Of a stretch of DNA of 64,000 nt, positions 11,299-22,789 are shown in pieces (the first letter of the stretch is position 1; each line of letters opens with the position of its first letter). The position numbers and the translations under genes were made by a program. The notes under the pieces were generated by a model that was not told where the DNA came from, did no database searches, and saw only the letters and a program-made list of their open reading frames with translations. The stretch is from Aquilaria yunnanensis. Lineage: Eukaryota; Streptophyta; Magnoliopsida; Malvales; Thymelaeaceae. The stretch is taken from contig CM077597.1 of the NCBI GenBank assembly GCA_039654915.1, forward strand, positions 30,416,001 through 30,480,000, given 5' to 3'.

Positions 11299-11648
11299 TC
11301 AAGCTATGCGTAAGATTGTAGGTTTGCAGTAACAGTTTGTACTACTTAAACAGTGTTCGTGGCAGTTGACGAGGCCAGTACTATATGCGCACTCATCCCT
11401 GCAAGCAGAAGCATTGCAAGTCCCATCGTCGAACCCGACTGTTACTGCACAATAGACTAGATAATATATTGGCGGTTGCTATTGATCAACTGGTTGCTGC
11501 TTCAATACTTGGTTTCCGCTCTGGTCTTCTAGTTCAGCTGGTATTTGTCCTGTTACTTGATTTGGTAGTTGATCTGGAACTTCGTATGGTGGTCCACCTG
11601 TTTCTTGATCTGTTAGCTCACTTGGTTGTCGTTCTTGTGCAACTGCAA
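11299..11648 (-). pseudogene. Cysteine-rich secreted-peptide-like gene relic
   Basis: On the minus strand a 115-codon frame is open except for one TAG (11,479-11,481) and ends in TGA at 11,299-11,301. Its first part is rich in Pro, Gln, Glu and Asp. The second part has eight cysteines spaced C-x10-C-x4-C-x3-C-x8-C-x3-C-x5-C-x-C. The CxxxC followed later by CxC recalls cysteine-stabilised alpha-beta (defensin-like) peptides, though the spacing does not match a standard plant defensin. The frame begins after a possible splice acceptor (ATATATAG or CTTGCAG, about 11,643-11,665), and the residues LAVAQ at the join could be a signal-peptide cleavage region. The first exon was not found. The broad organisation is directly visible; the family name is a guess. 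Confidence 0.42.
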
Positions 11649-11975
11649 GATTCACAGCTATATATACATATATGATTCTGTAATTTTGAACTAATAACTA
11701 ATGTTTAGGAGATCTATGCTAACTTATTATAACTTTTGGAGTAGTACTGTTTTAAAGAACTAAAAATGTAACTAATATTCACTCAATAAAAGTAATAAAG
11801 TTAAAACAAAACCATCGATTCAAGAATAAAACTACTTGGTTATAATTAGGTGAAGGGATTCAACACACCCCTCCTCCTTCCCTTGCCCCTGAAAGACCAT
11901 TAACTTTCTAGTGTAAACAATTCTAGGTAGCAGAAAAAAAAAAAAAACCTCTTAACAAGATACAACTTGAAAAAG

Positions 11976-12060
11976 ATACTTCGCTCCGTAAAAATGTTTG
12001 TCACTTTTTTGTCTTAAAATATTTGTAACTTTTCTCAAATATATTATACATATTATTTTA
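11976..12060. repeat. Partial Stowaway-like MITE end
   Basis: TACTTCGCTCCGTAAAAATG and the following 60 bases resemble one end of a Stowaway element. The opposite end is missing, apparently cut by the neighbouring MITE. Confidence 0.4.
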
Positions 12061-12062
12061 TA

Positions 12063-12291
12063 CTACCCTCGTCTTAAGTTCTTTGCACAATTTTAGTGTT
12101 TTTTTATTTATGTTTGACTTAAATTTATTTATACCAATATTTGGTAAAACTTTTTTAAAAAATATATATTTAAAAATTATAAGTTTTTAGTTTCTAAATA
12201 TATATATATTTTAAAAAATTTAGTAAATATTAATATAAATTAATTTAAGTGAAAAAAACTGAAATATTCTAAAGAATTTTGGACGAGAGAG
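12063..12291. mobile_element. Stowaway-like MITE
   Basis: The ends CTACCCTCGTCTTAA and TTTTGGACGAGAGAG are inverted repeats flanked by TA on each side. The interior is AT-rich and includes the shared ATATATTTAnAAA motif. Confidence 0.65.
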
Positions 12292-12410
12292 TATCATTCT
12301 AATTATGTAAAGTTTATGGAAGTTTGTCATAATCTATGTAGTAGTGAAGGCCGAGGGAGCAAGACGAGAGAAAGGTGGAGTGGAATTAAAAAATGGAGGC
12401 TTTAGTGAAA

Positions 12411-12600
12411 TCAAAATCTTCTAGGATAAAGAGACGGCCAATAAAGTCAACAAATTATTAGAAGTTTCGTTTGATGGGTGTGAAGGTTTGGCTCTTGAAC
12501 TATATGACTAACTAGGGTCTAATAGGAAAAAATTGACATTAAGGAATGAACTGAAAAAGTTGGAATGAAGTATAAAGACTTAGTGTTGTCCTTTTAAGAG
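12411..12600 (+). pseudogene. LINE-like coding relic, plus-strand copy
   Basis: The conceptual frame reads KVNKLLEVSFDGCEGLALEL, then after a short gap LTLRNELKKLE, with stops. The same phrases, diverged, occur on the minus strand at 13,955-14,168. The wording resembles the junction between ORF1 and ORF2 of plant L1-type LINEs as I remember it. That naming is tentative; the homology between the two copies is clear by eye. Confidence 0.4.
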
Positions 12601-12739
12601 TTTAGTAGCAGTGTGTTATGAAGTGGAGGCAAGGATCTAAATCAGGGTTTTAAGAAGTGGGGGCTAGGACCTTTTGGAAGGGTGAGGGAATTGTGATTAG
12701 ATTTATCCCGTAGGAATTAGTCTCTGAAACAGGGATTAG

Positions 12740-13260
12740 GGCCAAACTGGAATGAGACTCAGAACCCGCTTCATGGACCTCCTTAACCAGCCTTGCCTCA
12801 TCTACATCCGATGCCTTGTCAGGAGCTATAATCGCTTTTGCCAGGGCCAGACCGAATCTTTAACCCGAATCCATTCGCATCCCCATATGGTCTTGGTCAC
12901 TAGCATCTTCAGATGATCTCTCTCTCCATTTGGTTGAGCCACACCCATAGATGCCTCCTTCTTTTCCTTTTCCGAATTATGTCCTATCACAACCCTCCCA
13001 AAATTTTGATTCGATGATGCGTTAAGAGGGCAACTCGCATTGAAAACGTCCTCTGATTCCTCCCCAATGCAACCATCAATTTTTTTGGTCCAAAACTAAT
13101 TGAACCAGAAGCTTCTCCGCAACTTGGACTAACAACAGAATCCATAAATCCATTAGGATTGACCTTCACAGAATCTGAAAGACTTGGATTTAAACACTTA
13201 CCAGAAGCTTTTTTATCCAAGCCCAAAGAAGACCTAGCTTAGACCCGAAATTTTGATTAG
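12740..13260 (-). pseudogene. Possible retroposon ORF1-like relic
   Basis: Minus-strand frames give low-complexity but protein-like runs, with an open stretch of 79 codons at 12,987-13,226 (CGEASGSISFGPKKLMVALG) and frameshifted continuation to the left. It lies between the two LINE-like fragments. No domain is recognised, so the assignment rests on context only. Confidence 0.22.
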
Positions 13261-13954
13261 GCCCAGAGATGGCCCAAGTCTTTTGAAGCCACGCCTTTGT
13301 CGATTCCTTCACACACCTAGCAGTACTCATGCGCTACAATCCTTCTGCCTTCTTCCTTTCCAGAATAAAGATCTTCCTGCATCTTGCACCCACACCCATT
13401 GAAAATAGTAAAAACTGCCCCGCCGAATTTTCTATCCAACACCAATTCAATTACTTTGCCCCTTGAAACACATCACTGCCTCCATGGCGTTTATCCTTTC
13501 TCATAGCAGAATTCACTCCACATACCCAGCGAACTTCATCCTTCTCCATTGCCACTGCCGAATTGAATCGTTTCTCAAATTCAAAAAATCACAACATGCA
13601 CCCATCTTTTCTAGATTTAACCGAAAGAACAAATTTTTCATTCCCACTAGAATGATAACCCATCTCCCAATCCCTATTGTACTAGTCATCCCTTTTATGA
13701 ATGGAATGCAAGCTGGAACTGGCCACTAGAGGTTGAGAAATGAAAAGACTTAGAGATTTTAAATTTGAAACTTAGAGAGAAGGTAGAGCTTCTCTCTCTA
13801 TCAAGGAAATTTATTAATTAAATAAAAGAAGATACAAGAAGTTCCAACCAAAACATAGAACAAATATGAGTCCAAATTACAACTTCTCAAAATCCCCTCA
13901 CTCCACCTCTTGAACCCCCACCTCTTCACCCCAAAAAATTACTAAACTACTAGA
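13261..13954. other. Intergenic DNA with a possible LINE 3' end
   Basis: Around 13,795-13,860 the text GGAAATTTATTAATTAAATAAAAG resembles (on the minus strand) the 3' ends of LINE-type insertions seen at 41.2 and 41.8 kb. No convincing gene is present. Confidence 0.25.
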
Positions 13955-14168
13955 CCTTGATTCATCATTTTAATCTTCTTAATTCATTTCTCAGTGTCAA
14001 ATCTTTCCCATGAGAGCCAATCTTTTTATGTCTCTTTTCCTCACTCTTAAAATTCTTCAAATCCTCATACATTTCAAGAGCCAATGCTTCACAACTATTA
14101 AAAAAGACTCCTAACAATTTACTAACTTTATTGACCTATTTCTTTACTCGAGAAGAACTTTGTCATAA
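13955..14168 (-). pseudogene. LINE-like coding relic, minus-strand copy
   Basis: The minus-strand frame contains SKLLGVFFNSCEALALEMYE-like text and LTLRNELRRLK, aligned with the plus-strand copy at 12,411-12,600 at roughly 70 percent by eye. The CACTA element at 14,172 is inserted in this relic. The relic resumes at 24,140 on the other side, where the minus strand reads toward this end. Confidence 0.42.
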
Positions 14169-14171
14169 TTG
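14169..14171. other. Left 3-bp target duplication of CACTA element (TTG)
   Basis: TTG directly precedes the terminal CATTACAAG and recurs directly after the right terminus at 24,137-24,139. A 3-bp duplication is diagnostic for CACTA transposons. Confidence 0.85.
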
Positions 14172-14189
14172 CATTACAAGAAAATAAGG

Positions 14190-14470
14190 CATTTGAGTCG
14201 GGAAAAAATATAGGGAAACCGTAGGAAATGGTCATTTCCTACAATTAAAATCGTCGAATAAAACCGTAGGAAAAAATAGTGTCGGAAATAAAAACCGTCG
14301 GATAAACGTAAAATGCTCATACGCTTTTATGACGCCTGTGGTCCCCATTATATCCGACGGTTTTGAGATGCATTAATTCCTACGGTTTTGTGACCTTTTT
14401 GTCCTACGGTTTTGTGAGTTTTATATATCCTACGATTTTCTGTCATTAATATTGTTCCTACGATTTTGTG
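14190..14470. repeat. Left subterminal repeat array of CACTA element
   Basis: At least eight copies of a short motif, in both orientations, centred on CCTACGnTTT / AAACCGTCGGA. Such arrays bind the TNPA-type protein in characterised En/Spm elements. Confidence 0.75.
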
Positions 14471-14549
14471 ACAATTTAAAGATTTTAGTAAATTAATTTA
14501 TACACAAAATAAAAACATATTATATTGCATTATTTAATAATAATAATAA

Positions 14550-14556
14550 AACAAAA

Positions 14557-14602
<46 letters not shown>
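14550..14602. repeat. (TTA)n microsatellite
   Basis: An uninterrupted run of ATT/TTA trinucleotides, about 17 units, lies inside the CACTA element between the left array and the second gene. Confidence 0.9.
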
Positions 14603-14606
<4 letters not shown>

Positions 14607-14706
14607 ACAATTGATCAAGTAATCAATAAAATTACTATACATAAAAGTAATCAATTTTTACAGGAAAGAGTTAATTACAAAGAATTGAAGGAGATCTAAT
14701 ATAAAA

Positions 14707-16743
14707 TCAATGAGATGCAGTGCCGGGCTGATCATTGTCATCTCGCTGGCTACGATCGTCTGCAGGAGGTTAAGTGGAGGATCTGGTCCATAGGTTATCT
14801 GAGAGCGCCGATGCAGGTATAATCCCCTGCTGGATCAACCTGTTAAGTATGGCGCTCATTGCAGCCTCAGTCTCTCGCTGAACCTAAGTGCGAACGTCTA
14901 CCTGTAACCGTGTAAAATCACTCCGTAGCTGGGTGTTCTCAGCCCTCAGCTGAGCAATCTCCTCCGAATCAGCACGTGGAGCCTAAAAAATTTTGTAAGT
15001 AGCAATTAGCAACGTAAAAGTGATAAAAATAATTAATAAAGTTAAATACGAATGAAAAATACCCGATTTGGTCCAAATGTTTGGGGATCAGAGAGTCAGG
15101 GCGGAACACCCGGTAGTCGGCCCTTTTTTGGTGGGCCTCGTACCTCTCTCTAGACCTCTGCATCGAACTACGGGCGGTCATCCGGATTCTGGTATTTTTG
15201 TTGAATCCGCTAGACATATCCATCCTACAAGAAAAAGAAATTAGAGTTAGTAAGACAAATATTATATTTTTAAAACAATGTTTGTAGTGGTAAATGAACA
15301 TTTATTACTTGTAGCTACTGTGAAATCAGATCAATGGGCTGACCGGTCTTCTTCTGTCTATGAGTATGAGACCACCACTCATCAAATGATGGCTCAACTC
15401 CATCATTTGCTTTTGTCTGCACAATTTTAGATATCATTAAAAATTTAAGTAATTAATAAATCATACAAAATTTAGAATGTATGGAAGGTCCAAGTTGGTA
15501 CCATACGATCCCAGTGCATCTCGCCTGGGATTGAGCCCATCGTGTGCTTCGGAACAAGGCCTTAGCTATCCGCTATGTGCTTGGCATGGGAACCAACCTC
15601 CGATAGCTTCTTTCATCGCTCCTGCTACCAGTGGTCACACAACTGATTCCACACCTGCTGACTGTAGCAGGGTGGAACATGTGGCCGTAGCAAATTGTAG
15701 TCAGGGTTGTCAAAGAAGGCGGAGATCTTCTGAATCGCGATGGACCTCCAATGATAGACGCGGTTCCGCACGGACCGCGAACAGTAGTCGAACACAATTC
15801 GGCGGATGGCGCCGAAGTCTCTAGGGTCCCATCTATAGTAGTTCTGCAATTTCACAAATAAGAAAAAAATTATGAATTCTTCCATATACAAAGTATTGTT
15901 TAAAAATGTATAACAACCAATTACCTTTAACGTGGTCACGTGCTCCTCTCGTGCAGCTCGAGATGCATGTGACCAAGCTATAGAACTTTCGTCCCACAAC
16001 CTCACATGAATAGAGGCTATGGTGGAACGAACGGAGTCATTAGTGAGTAAGCTGTAACAAATAATGATTATAGTAAGATATATATATAAACTGATGTAAC
16101 TAAGAACAACGTATAATTATATCATAATTAATGACTTAAGAGTCAGTAATACTTACTCTCGAGGGACGATGAGCGGACGGTCCTGCAGAGGTGGAGGTGG
16201 TGGTAAGTCAACTACTCGTGGGCCTCGCCCTCTAGGTAATGGGGCCCCGTCAGCTAGCTGCGAGTCAGGTGCGACCGATGGGCCTCCAGTGGCCGGGCTC
16301 TGCTGAGGTGGCTGCTGCTGTAGGCCAGGTAGAGGATGAGTGGATATACCGAGCTTATCTGGATCAAGGAATGCATTAGGATCGAAATTGAATGTGGGCT
16401 GCCCGATCCTTGTATGCTGGTATTGAAATGACCCGGATATTCCGCTCATATTCGGGTAATACGCATCAGTCTGCGTGTCTCGAAACTGCTAAAATGTGGA
16501 GCTCAATGCGCCAAACGTCTGCGGCACATAAGGTCGTGGCACCAGAGTATGTGGCAGCTGGGTCTGTGGCTGGGTCGGTGGCACCGGTGTCTGAGCCTGG
16601 GTATCTGGGAGCTGGGTCTGGGTCTCAGTTTGTGACACCTGTGTAGGTGTCATATCAGGCTGTCATCGACCACGACTACGTCGGGGATCATGTATGTCCT
16701 TAGCCGGGCCTTTGCCCGAGCCAGAGTGTCTGGGGCAAACCAT
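14707..16743 (-). pseudogene. CACTA second gene (Transposase_24/TNPA-like), decayed
   Basis: ATG is at 16,741-16,743 and the final TGA at 14,707-14,709. Exon 1 (16,743-16,152) encodes a Pro/Gln/Thr-rich N-terminus. Later blocks are about 16,050-15,927; about 15,840-15,480, which contains DPRDFGAIRRIVFDYCSRSV and then HVPPCYSQQVWNQLCDHW; 15,420-15,312, with EPSFDEWWSHTHRQKKTG; 15,222-15,065, with RERYEAHQK; and 14,983-14,707, with a coiled-coil-like EEIAQLRAENTQLRSD and an acidic tail. This order is the usual one for plant Ptta/En-Spm proteins (Transposase_24). At least four stops interrupt the exons, most explicable as C-to-T changes in CGA, CAG or CAA codons. In the En/Spm model such proteins bind subterminal repeats and help the TNP2 transposase. 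Confidence 0.75.
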
Positions 16744-17490
16744 CCTAAAATTAAAGTTTAACATGTTTATTACATATATATGTAATACTAAATTGCCATT
16801 ACGTCATAGTCTTTTATTTATAAATGACCATTACTACACTAACATTTACATATTAAATTTCATTATTTTAGCAACCTCATTAATTTTGAAATTGTCATCA
16901 TTTCAATACCATTTGTGCAGTAAAACTTTTTAAAATTGCCAATTATTTGATATATACTTAATTATAAAATTAAATTATTAAACTAGCATTAGCTGATTAT
17001 GCTTACATTACTAAAGTAACATTATTGTTGTAACTTGCGCTGCTTACACTAACATTATTGAAGTGATAACAATATTACTCTAACATTATTGAACTAACAG
17101 TTTTTATATTAACCACATATATAGTAACATGCTGTTGTACAAATAGAACTAACCATTATTACATAAAATTTTTTTTATAACTAACCCCATACATATTACT
17201 AACAACATATATAAAATTACCTAAAATATATAATATAAAAACTAGCTTCTTAAAATTTAACATTCAATACATGCAGTATATATATATATATATGTAAACA
17301 ACAACTATATGTAATAACAAACATTAATTACATATGAAAAAGTACTTAAAAATTAAAAATACCTAGTTTAAATAGCTCTGGAGGAGGTTTGGGGAGTGGG
17401 TTTGGAAGAGGGCGTCGCAGAATAGAAGGAATGGAGTGGTGAAAAGTAAAGAACTCCCACGAATTTAAAGGGAAGGTCTGGCGATTCAGC
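16744..17490. other. CACTA spacer upstream of the second gene
   Basis: AT-rich DNA with no coding content. It probably holds the promoter and any untranslated leader of the minus-strand gene that starts at 16,743. A (TA)n run lies near 17,278-17,292. Confidence 0.4.
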
Positions 17491-17499
17491 TACTAATTT

Positions 17500-18060
17500 G
17501 ACCTACGATTTTCCTGCATTTTCTAAAAATGTAGGAAAACCGTAGCAAGGTTTTCTAACGAAAAATATAAACTACATGAAAAGCGTAGCAAACAAAAAAA
17601 ATTGAATTTTCCGCTACCAATTGGTTCCCGCCTTTCTTCTTACGAACCTCCTACGATTGTGCTACTTCATTTCCTATGCTTTTATGACATCTAACTTTCC
17701 TATAGTTTTACTACTTAACTGAAATATTGACTCAAAAGAGTCGAATAACGCGTGTCCCTAGATGATTATGGTCTACATATTTCCTACGCTTTTATTACAT
17801 CTAACTTTCCTACAGTTTTGCTACTTAACTGAAATATTGACTCAAAAGCATCGGATAATGCGTCTCCCTATGTGATTATGGCCTACATATTTCTTACGAT
17901 TTTTCAAAATGTGTGAAAAACGTCTGTCATATCCTACAGTTTTTCGACATACTTTAAATATTAACTCAAAACCGTCGTAAATCACATTGCCCTATGTAAT
18001 ATTTCCTACATCTTTCCTACGATTATTAATTACTAACTTAAAACCGTCGGACAGGGGGAA
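17500..18060. repeat. Internal cluster of CACTA subterminal motifs
   Basis: About a dozen copies of the motif family found at the element ends (CCTACGnTTTT, AAACCGTCGGA, GTAGGAAAAnCGT) occur here, about 6 kb from the right end and 3.3 kb from the left. No CACTA terminus is present at either side. Two segments near 17,650-17,760 and 17,775-17,885 are also near-tandem copies of each other (shared TAACTGAAATATTGACTCAA). Confidence 0.7.
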
Positions 18061-18244
18061 TATCAAATATTTATATATATATATAATTTATAATGTGTTT
18101 ATATATGAACTAATTATATTGTTGGAAGTTTATATATATATTTAACTTTTTTTAGTTGATGAATAAATGAAAATATTTATATTTGGAAATTAAATATATA
18201 GATTTAATGTATATGGTCAGATTGAATCTCCTAAATTTTTTTAA

Positions 18245-18804
18245 GGGTTAAAAACCACCGGGGGTGACCTAGCTTATTTTTTTGTCCTAAACGGGTACAT
18301 TACCTTCAAATTGTTCTACCGAGGTACATTACCTCTTATCGCGTGTCCTGTTTAACTACTTTCCGTTAATTTCAGAGTTATATCTAACTGTAATTGCTTA
18401 CATTCAATTAAAAATTTTAAAATAAATTATAAAATAACACTGATGGTCCTTTAATTTTTTTCCATCAACAATTCTAAACCCTAACATTATAAATCTAACC
18501 CTACACTTTTGTCATGATCTCTTTCATCCCTCTCCTCATTCTCGACTCTGCTGCACTTCACTACCACCTCATTTTGCTCTCTGACCATCACCTAGAAATT
18601 GCATCGTCTCTCGATTCATCAACCTCATACATAATTTTTTTATGCCACGTAAGCAATTTCTGTTAGATATAACTCTGAAATTAACGGAAAGTAGTTAAAC
18701 AAGACACGCGATAAGAGGTAATGTACCTTGGTAGGACAATTTGAAGGTAATGTACCCGTTTAGAAAAAAAAAATAAGCTAGGTCACCCCCGGTGGATTTT
18801 ACCC
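18245..18804. mobile_element. MITE with about 155-bp terminal inverted repeats
   Basis: The left arm starts GGGTTAAAAACCACCGGGGG and the right arm, read backwards, starts GGGTAAAATCCACCGGGGG. The arms then stay about 95 percent identical by eye to GAGTTATATCTAAC (18,245 to about 18,402 and about 18,650-18,804). The 245-bp middle is non-coding. Flanks TTTTTTTAA and ATTTATTAA could be a decayed 9-bp duplication, which would suit a Mutator-type element. Confidence 0.82.
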
Positions 18805-19015
18805 ATTTATTAACATTATTATTATTTTTTTAATAGCATGCAATAATTTCCGGTTGGAAAAAAGTTAATTATTTTCATTTCACCGACACAGGTAATTAGA
18901 AATTGATGATTAAATTTCATAAACTTTTTTTCTGAAAATCCAAAACATAAATGCAATCAAAGTTACATTACGATTTCAAATAAAACATGCAAATGTTTTA
19001 AACAATTACACTTAA

Positions 19016-22000
19016 TCAAACATCATCGCCTTCATCTAACTCTAAACTATCGAGTGATGCTTCATCATCTGATGTATCCCCATCAACTTGTGTGAGCTCG
19101 ATGTTCTCATCCATGTGTTGCACGATTTCAGGAACACACGTTAAATCGACAAGTATGTTAATCTCATCAAGGGCAATGCCATCAGTTGTTACCATTACTA
19201 CTTCACTTGAAATCACTTCTTGGAATGGCTCATTTGTGGTTTCTAACCGACATGTTTGCTCATCAGACATTTCCTCATTCTCGTCAGATTGAATACTAAA
19301 ATTATTCGATGAACAATTGATGAAAGCTCGTGGCTTTATCTTAACCACCGGCCACCACTGATGAAGAGTCTTGTTAGGGTACTCACAGTAGTAAACTTGT
19401 TGAGCCTGGGTCGCAAAGATAAACGGCTCAGGTGGTGATAATCTTGACTTCCATTTAACGTCAACAACACTAGTACGTGCGCAAGTTCGAACACCACGTG
19501 TCTGATCAAACCAAGTACATTTGAACAGCGTCATGACTTCATACCCACTCCCGTGGTACTCAATACGTATAATCTCATCAATAAGGCCATAAAAATCATA
19601 CCCACTTGATCCCCATGTCTCACCCTTCACGCAAACACCATAATTCTGTGTTGTTTTGTCTTTGCCGTAGGATTGTGTGTGGAAACGAAAACCATTCACA
19701 ATATATCCATTGTATGAAACGGCCACTCGAATAGGACCACGGGCTAATTGTACAATACGAGGATCTAATTTATCCTTGAAAAGGTTAACCTGAAAATATA
19801 AAGTTAATATAATAACATAATTGCACAGTATATTCAAACAGAACACAATTAGGAACATAAAAATTATCACGCCATGAAACTCACGTATGATGAGAACCAT
19901 TTGGTCAAATGCTGATCTCGAAAACTTTGTAATTCACTTTCACCTAATTGGGGAAATCTTGTTGATATATAAGAGCCATAGTGCCTGAAATGATAACTAG
20001 TCAATAATGAATTAAAGCAATCAGATTGATATAAAAACCCTCACAGTTGTTTACATATATGTCACCTGACAATCGGTATAATCTCATTGCAGTTGCGCAA
20101 AGTGTAGATATGCATTTGATGTTTCTCAGTGGGATCAAGTAAGCGTTGTCGCCCGCAGTTGGATATGTTACGACATCTTGTACTGAAGATAGATAACAAT
20201 TGACCCTCGACATCAGCCACAGGAATAGCAATATCATCATTTCGTGGGACCCTGTTTAACCGTGTAGGAATATTTACTTCAAAGTAATGGCTACAGAATG
20301 TAGACATTTCCTAGACCAAGTACGCTACCACAATTGATCCTTCAATTGCAGCTTTATTTCTAGCCTTTCGCTTCAATGACCGCATTAGTCTGCCATGTTA
20401 AAAAATATAACAATTAATGGCATATAATATGCGAAAATTATTGACATATAATATATGAAAATTATTTACAGAAATATGAATATAATGCATATTAAAAAAA
20501 TACCTTTCAAATGGATACATCCATCGAAATTGAACTGGACCACACAACTTTGCCTCATGAGGGAGGTGGATAACAAGATGTTCCATCGAATCAAAAAAGG
20601 CAGGAGGGAATATCTTTTCTAGCTTACATATGGTAACCACTATATTCCACTCCAACTGTTGTATGTCATCAAATCGAATCCTACTTGTGCATAAGGTTCT
20701 GAAAAATGAGCAAAACTCAGAAATCGTCTCCCATATAGGACCTGGTATATACCCACGTAATGAAATAGGAAGCAACCTCTGCATTAACACATGATAATCG
20801 TGACTCTTGAAGTTATAGAATGTACCGTCATTCAAGTTAACCGTACGGCCCAAGTTCGAGGCATACCCATCAGGCATCTTTATCGTTTTCAGCCACAGAG
20901 TAACATCTCTTATATGTTCCCGACTCAACGTATAAGATTCTTTTGGTTTTACACATTTTCCTCTAATATTTCGTAAATGTAGTTCATGCCGCATATTCTT
21001 TAACTCCTGAAGCGAAAGGCAAGAATTGGAGTTATCTTTTGTTTTCCCACGTATATCCATAACAATATTAAAAATATTCTCGAAACAATTTTTTTCAATA
21101 TGCATGACGTCCAAATTTTGGCAAACAAGCAACTGCTTTCAGTACGATAACTCCCAGAATATACTCCGCTTTAACCAATTATGCCACTCTCCAAACCCCG
21201 CAACTCGGTGTTTATCATATGAAGAGCCAAACGGAGGAAAACAATACCTGACCAACATAGCATGTATTTCCTCACCTGACTTATATGGATTAGCGATAGC
21301 ACTAACCTTCTTCCCTGGGATGAATGATATTACATTCGAACGGAATGTGTGATTATGCGGTAAAAAAATCCTGTGACAATCAAACCAACATGGCTTTCTG
21401 CATTTCTTCAACATAAATGTGTCAATTTCATCCATGCAATATGGACACGCAAGCTTACCATGGGTACTCCAACCTGAAAGGTTTTCTAGTGCAGGAAAAT
21501 CATTAATTGTCCATAAAAAACATGCCTTCATAAGAAAATTTTTTTGTCGATAACTGTCCCATGTAACAACCCATTCCGACCATAAAGTTTTGAGCTCCTC
21601 AATCAATGGTCGTAAAAATACATCAATGTTGCGTCCTGGTGCTCTAGGACCAGGAATTAGGAGAGTCATAAAGATGAAGGGTTCTTTCATACACAGTTCT
21701 GGCGGAAGATTGTAAACAACTATAAAGATTGGCCATATCGTGTATGTTCCACCAACCACATTATTCGGGTTAAATCCATCGGTACACAATCTGAGCCTAA
21801 CATTTCTAATTTCATCAGCGAATGATGGGAATGTTCGATCTACGTGGCGCCATGCTTCAGACTGACATGGATGACCCATACTTCCATCATTGCATGATTT
21901 ATTATAAGCATGCCAAGTCATGTGAGTCGCTGTTTTTGATGACATGTACAAGCGCTTCAACCTGCTTGTTATTGGTAGATACTGTAACAATTTTTTTGGA

Positions 22001-22756
22001 ATCAACGTCTTTCTTCCGGAGGTTACTCTTTCTTTATATCTACTGCTTCCACATTCACGACAATGTGTTAATTTCTCATCTTCCCGATGGAATAGCATAC
22101 AGTTATTCTCACATGCATGAATTTTTATATATGACAACCCAAGTCCTTTTGTGAGTTGTTTCGCATCATATAGGGTGGATGGGAGTCTATTACTTTTAGG
22201 CAACATTTCTTTCATAAGCTCCAGTACTCTATCGAAACAACGATCTGTCATATTAAACTTACTTTTGCAACTTAATAATTGGGTCATTGCAGACAATCAT
22301 GTTTGTTTAGTGTGCACCAATCCCACAACGGTGCATTTGCATCATCCAACAAATTATAAAACTGTTGTGCGGTCGGATTAGGTAACCCCCCTCTCATTTC
22401 AGACACATCGAACACATTATCATTATTATCACTGCCATTATCAGCTTCTTCGACATCAGCATCGATAAACTCTTCATCCACCAACATTCTTTCACTATTT
22501 CCAGATCCTACATTCGATGATAACGATCATATTGTTCATTGTGACAGTGCCATATGTAATAGTTTGGCGTAAACCCATATCGAAACAAATGCTCTCTCAC
22601 TTTCAGCTCCATTCTATAAAATCTGTTATTACATTTACGACAAAGGCATTTAATCATTTCTGACTCCTTCCCACTAAATGCAAACTGTAAAAACTCATTA
22701 ACACCAGCCATAAATGCAGAATTCATATATCCATCTATATCTGTCCTTTGGTACAT
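19016..22756 (-). pseudogene. TNP2-type CACTA transposase gene, frameshifted
   Basis: Minus-strand blocks in family order: transposase-associated N-terminal domain (22,756-22,508; Cys-containing CLCRKCNNRFYR); acidic linker (22,487-22,284); TNP2 catalytic core (22,296-20,518) with LCTDGFNP, GRNIDVFLRPLIEELKTLW and LDVMHIEKNCFENI; DUF4218-like part (about 20,393-20,060; RLNRVPRNDD); then after introns a DUF4216-like domain (about 19,790-19,016; YGVCVKGETW, YYGL-like YDFYGLIDEI) and an acidic tail. Donors such as GAAAG|GTATTT at 20,517 and CATAC|GTGAGT near 19,885 support splicing. Faults are one-base frameshifts near 22,510 and 22,290, a TGA at about 21,136 and a TAG near 20,308. TGG precedes the first ATG, as in the usual REWMYQR start, so the true start codon may be lost upstream. 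In CACTA elements this protein cuts and joins the transposon ends. Confidence 0.88.
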
Positions 22757-22789
22757 CCACTCACGTCCATTAGCAGCTATTTTGGTTCC

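Noticed and set aside
11385..11675. Plus-strand Leu/Val-rich 96-codon frame
   Set aside because: Antisense shadow of the cysteine-rich peptide relic on the minus strand.
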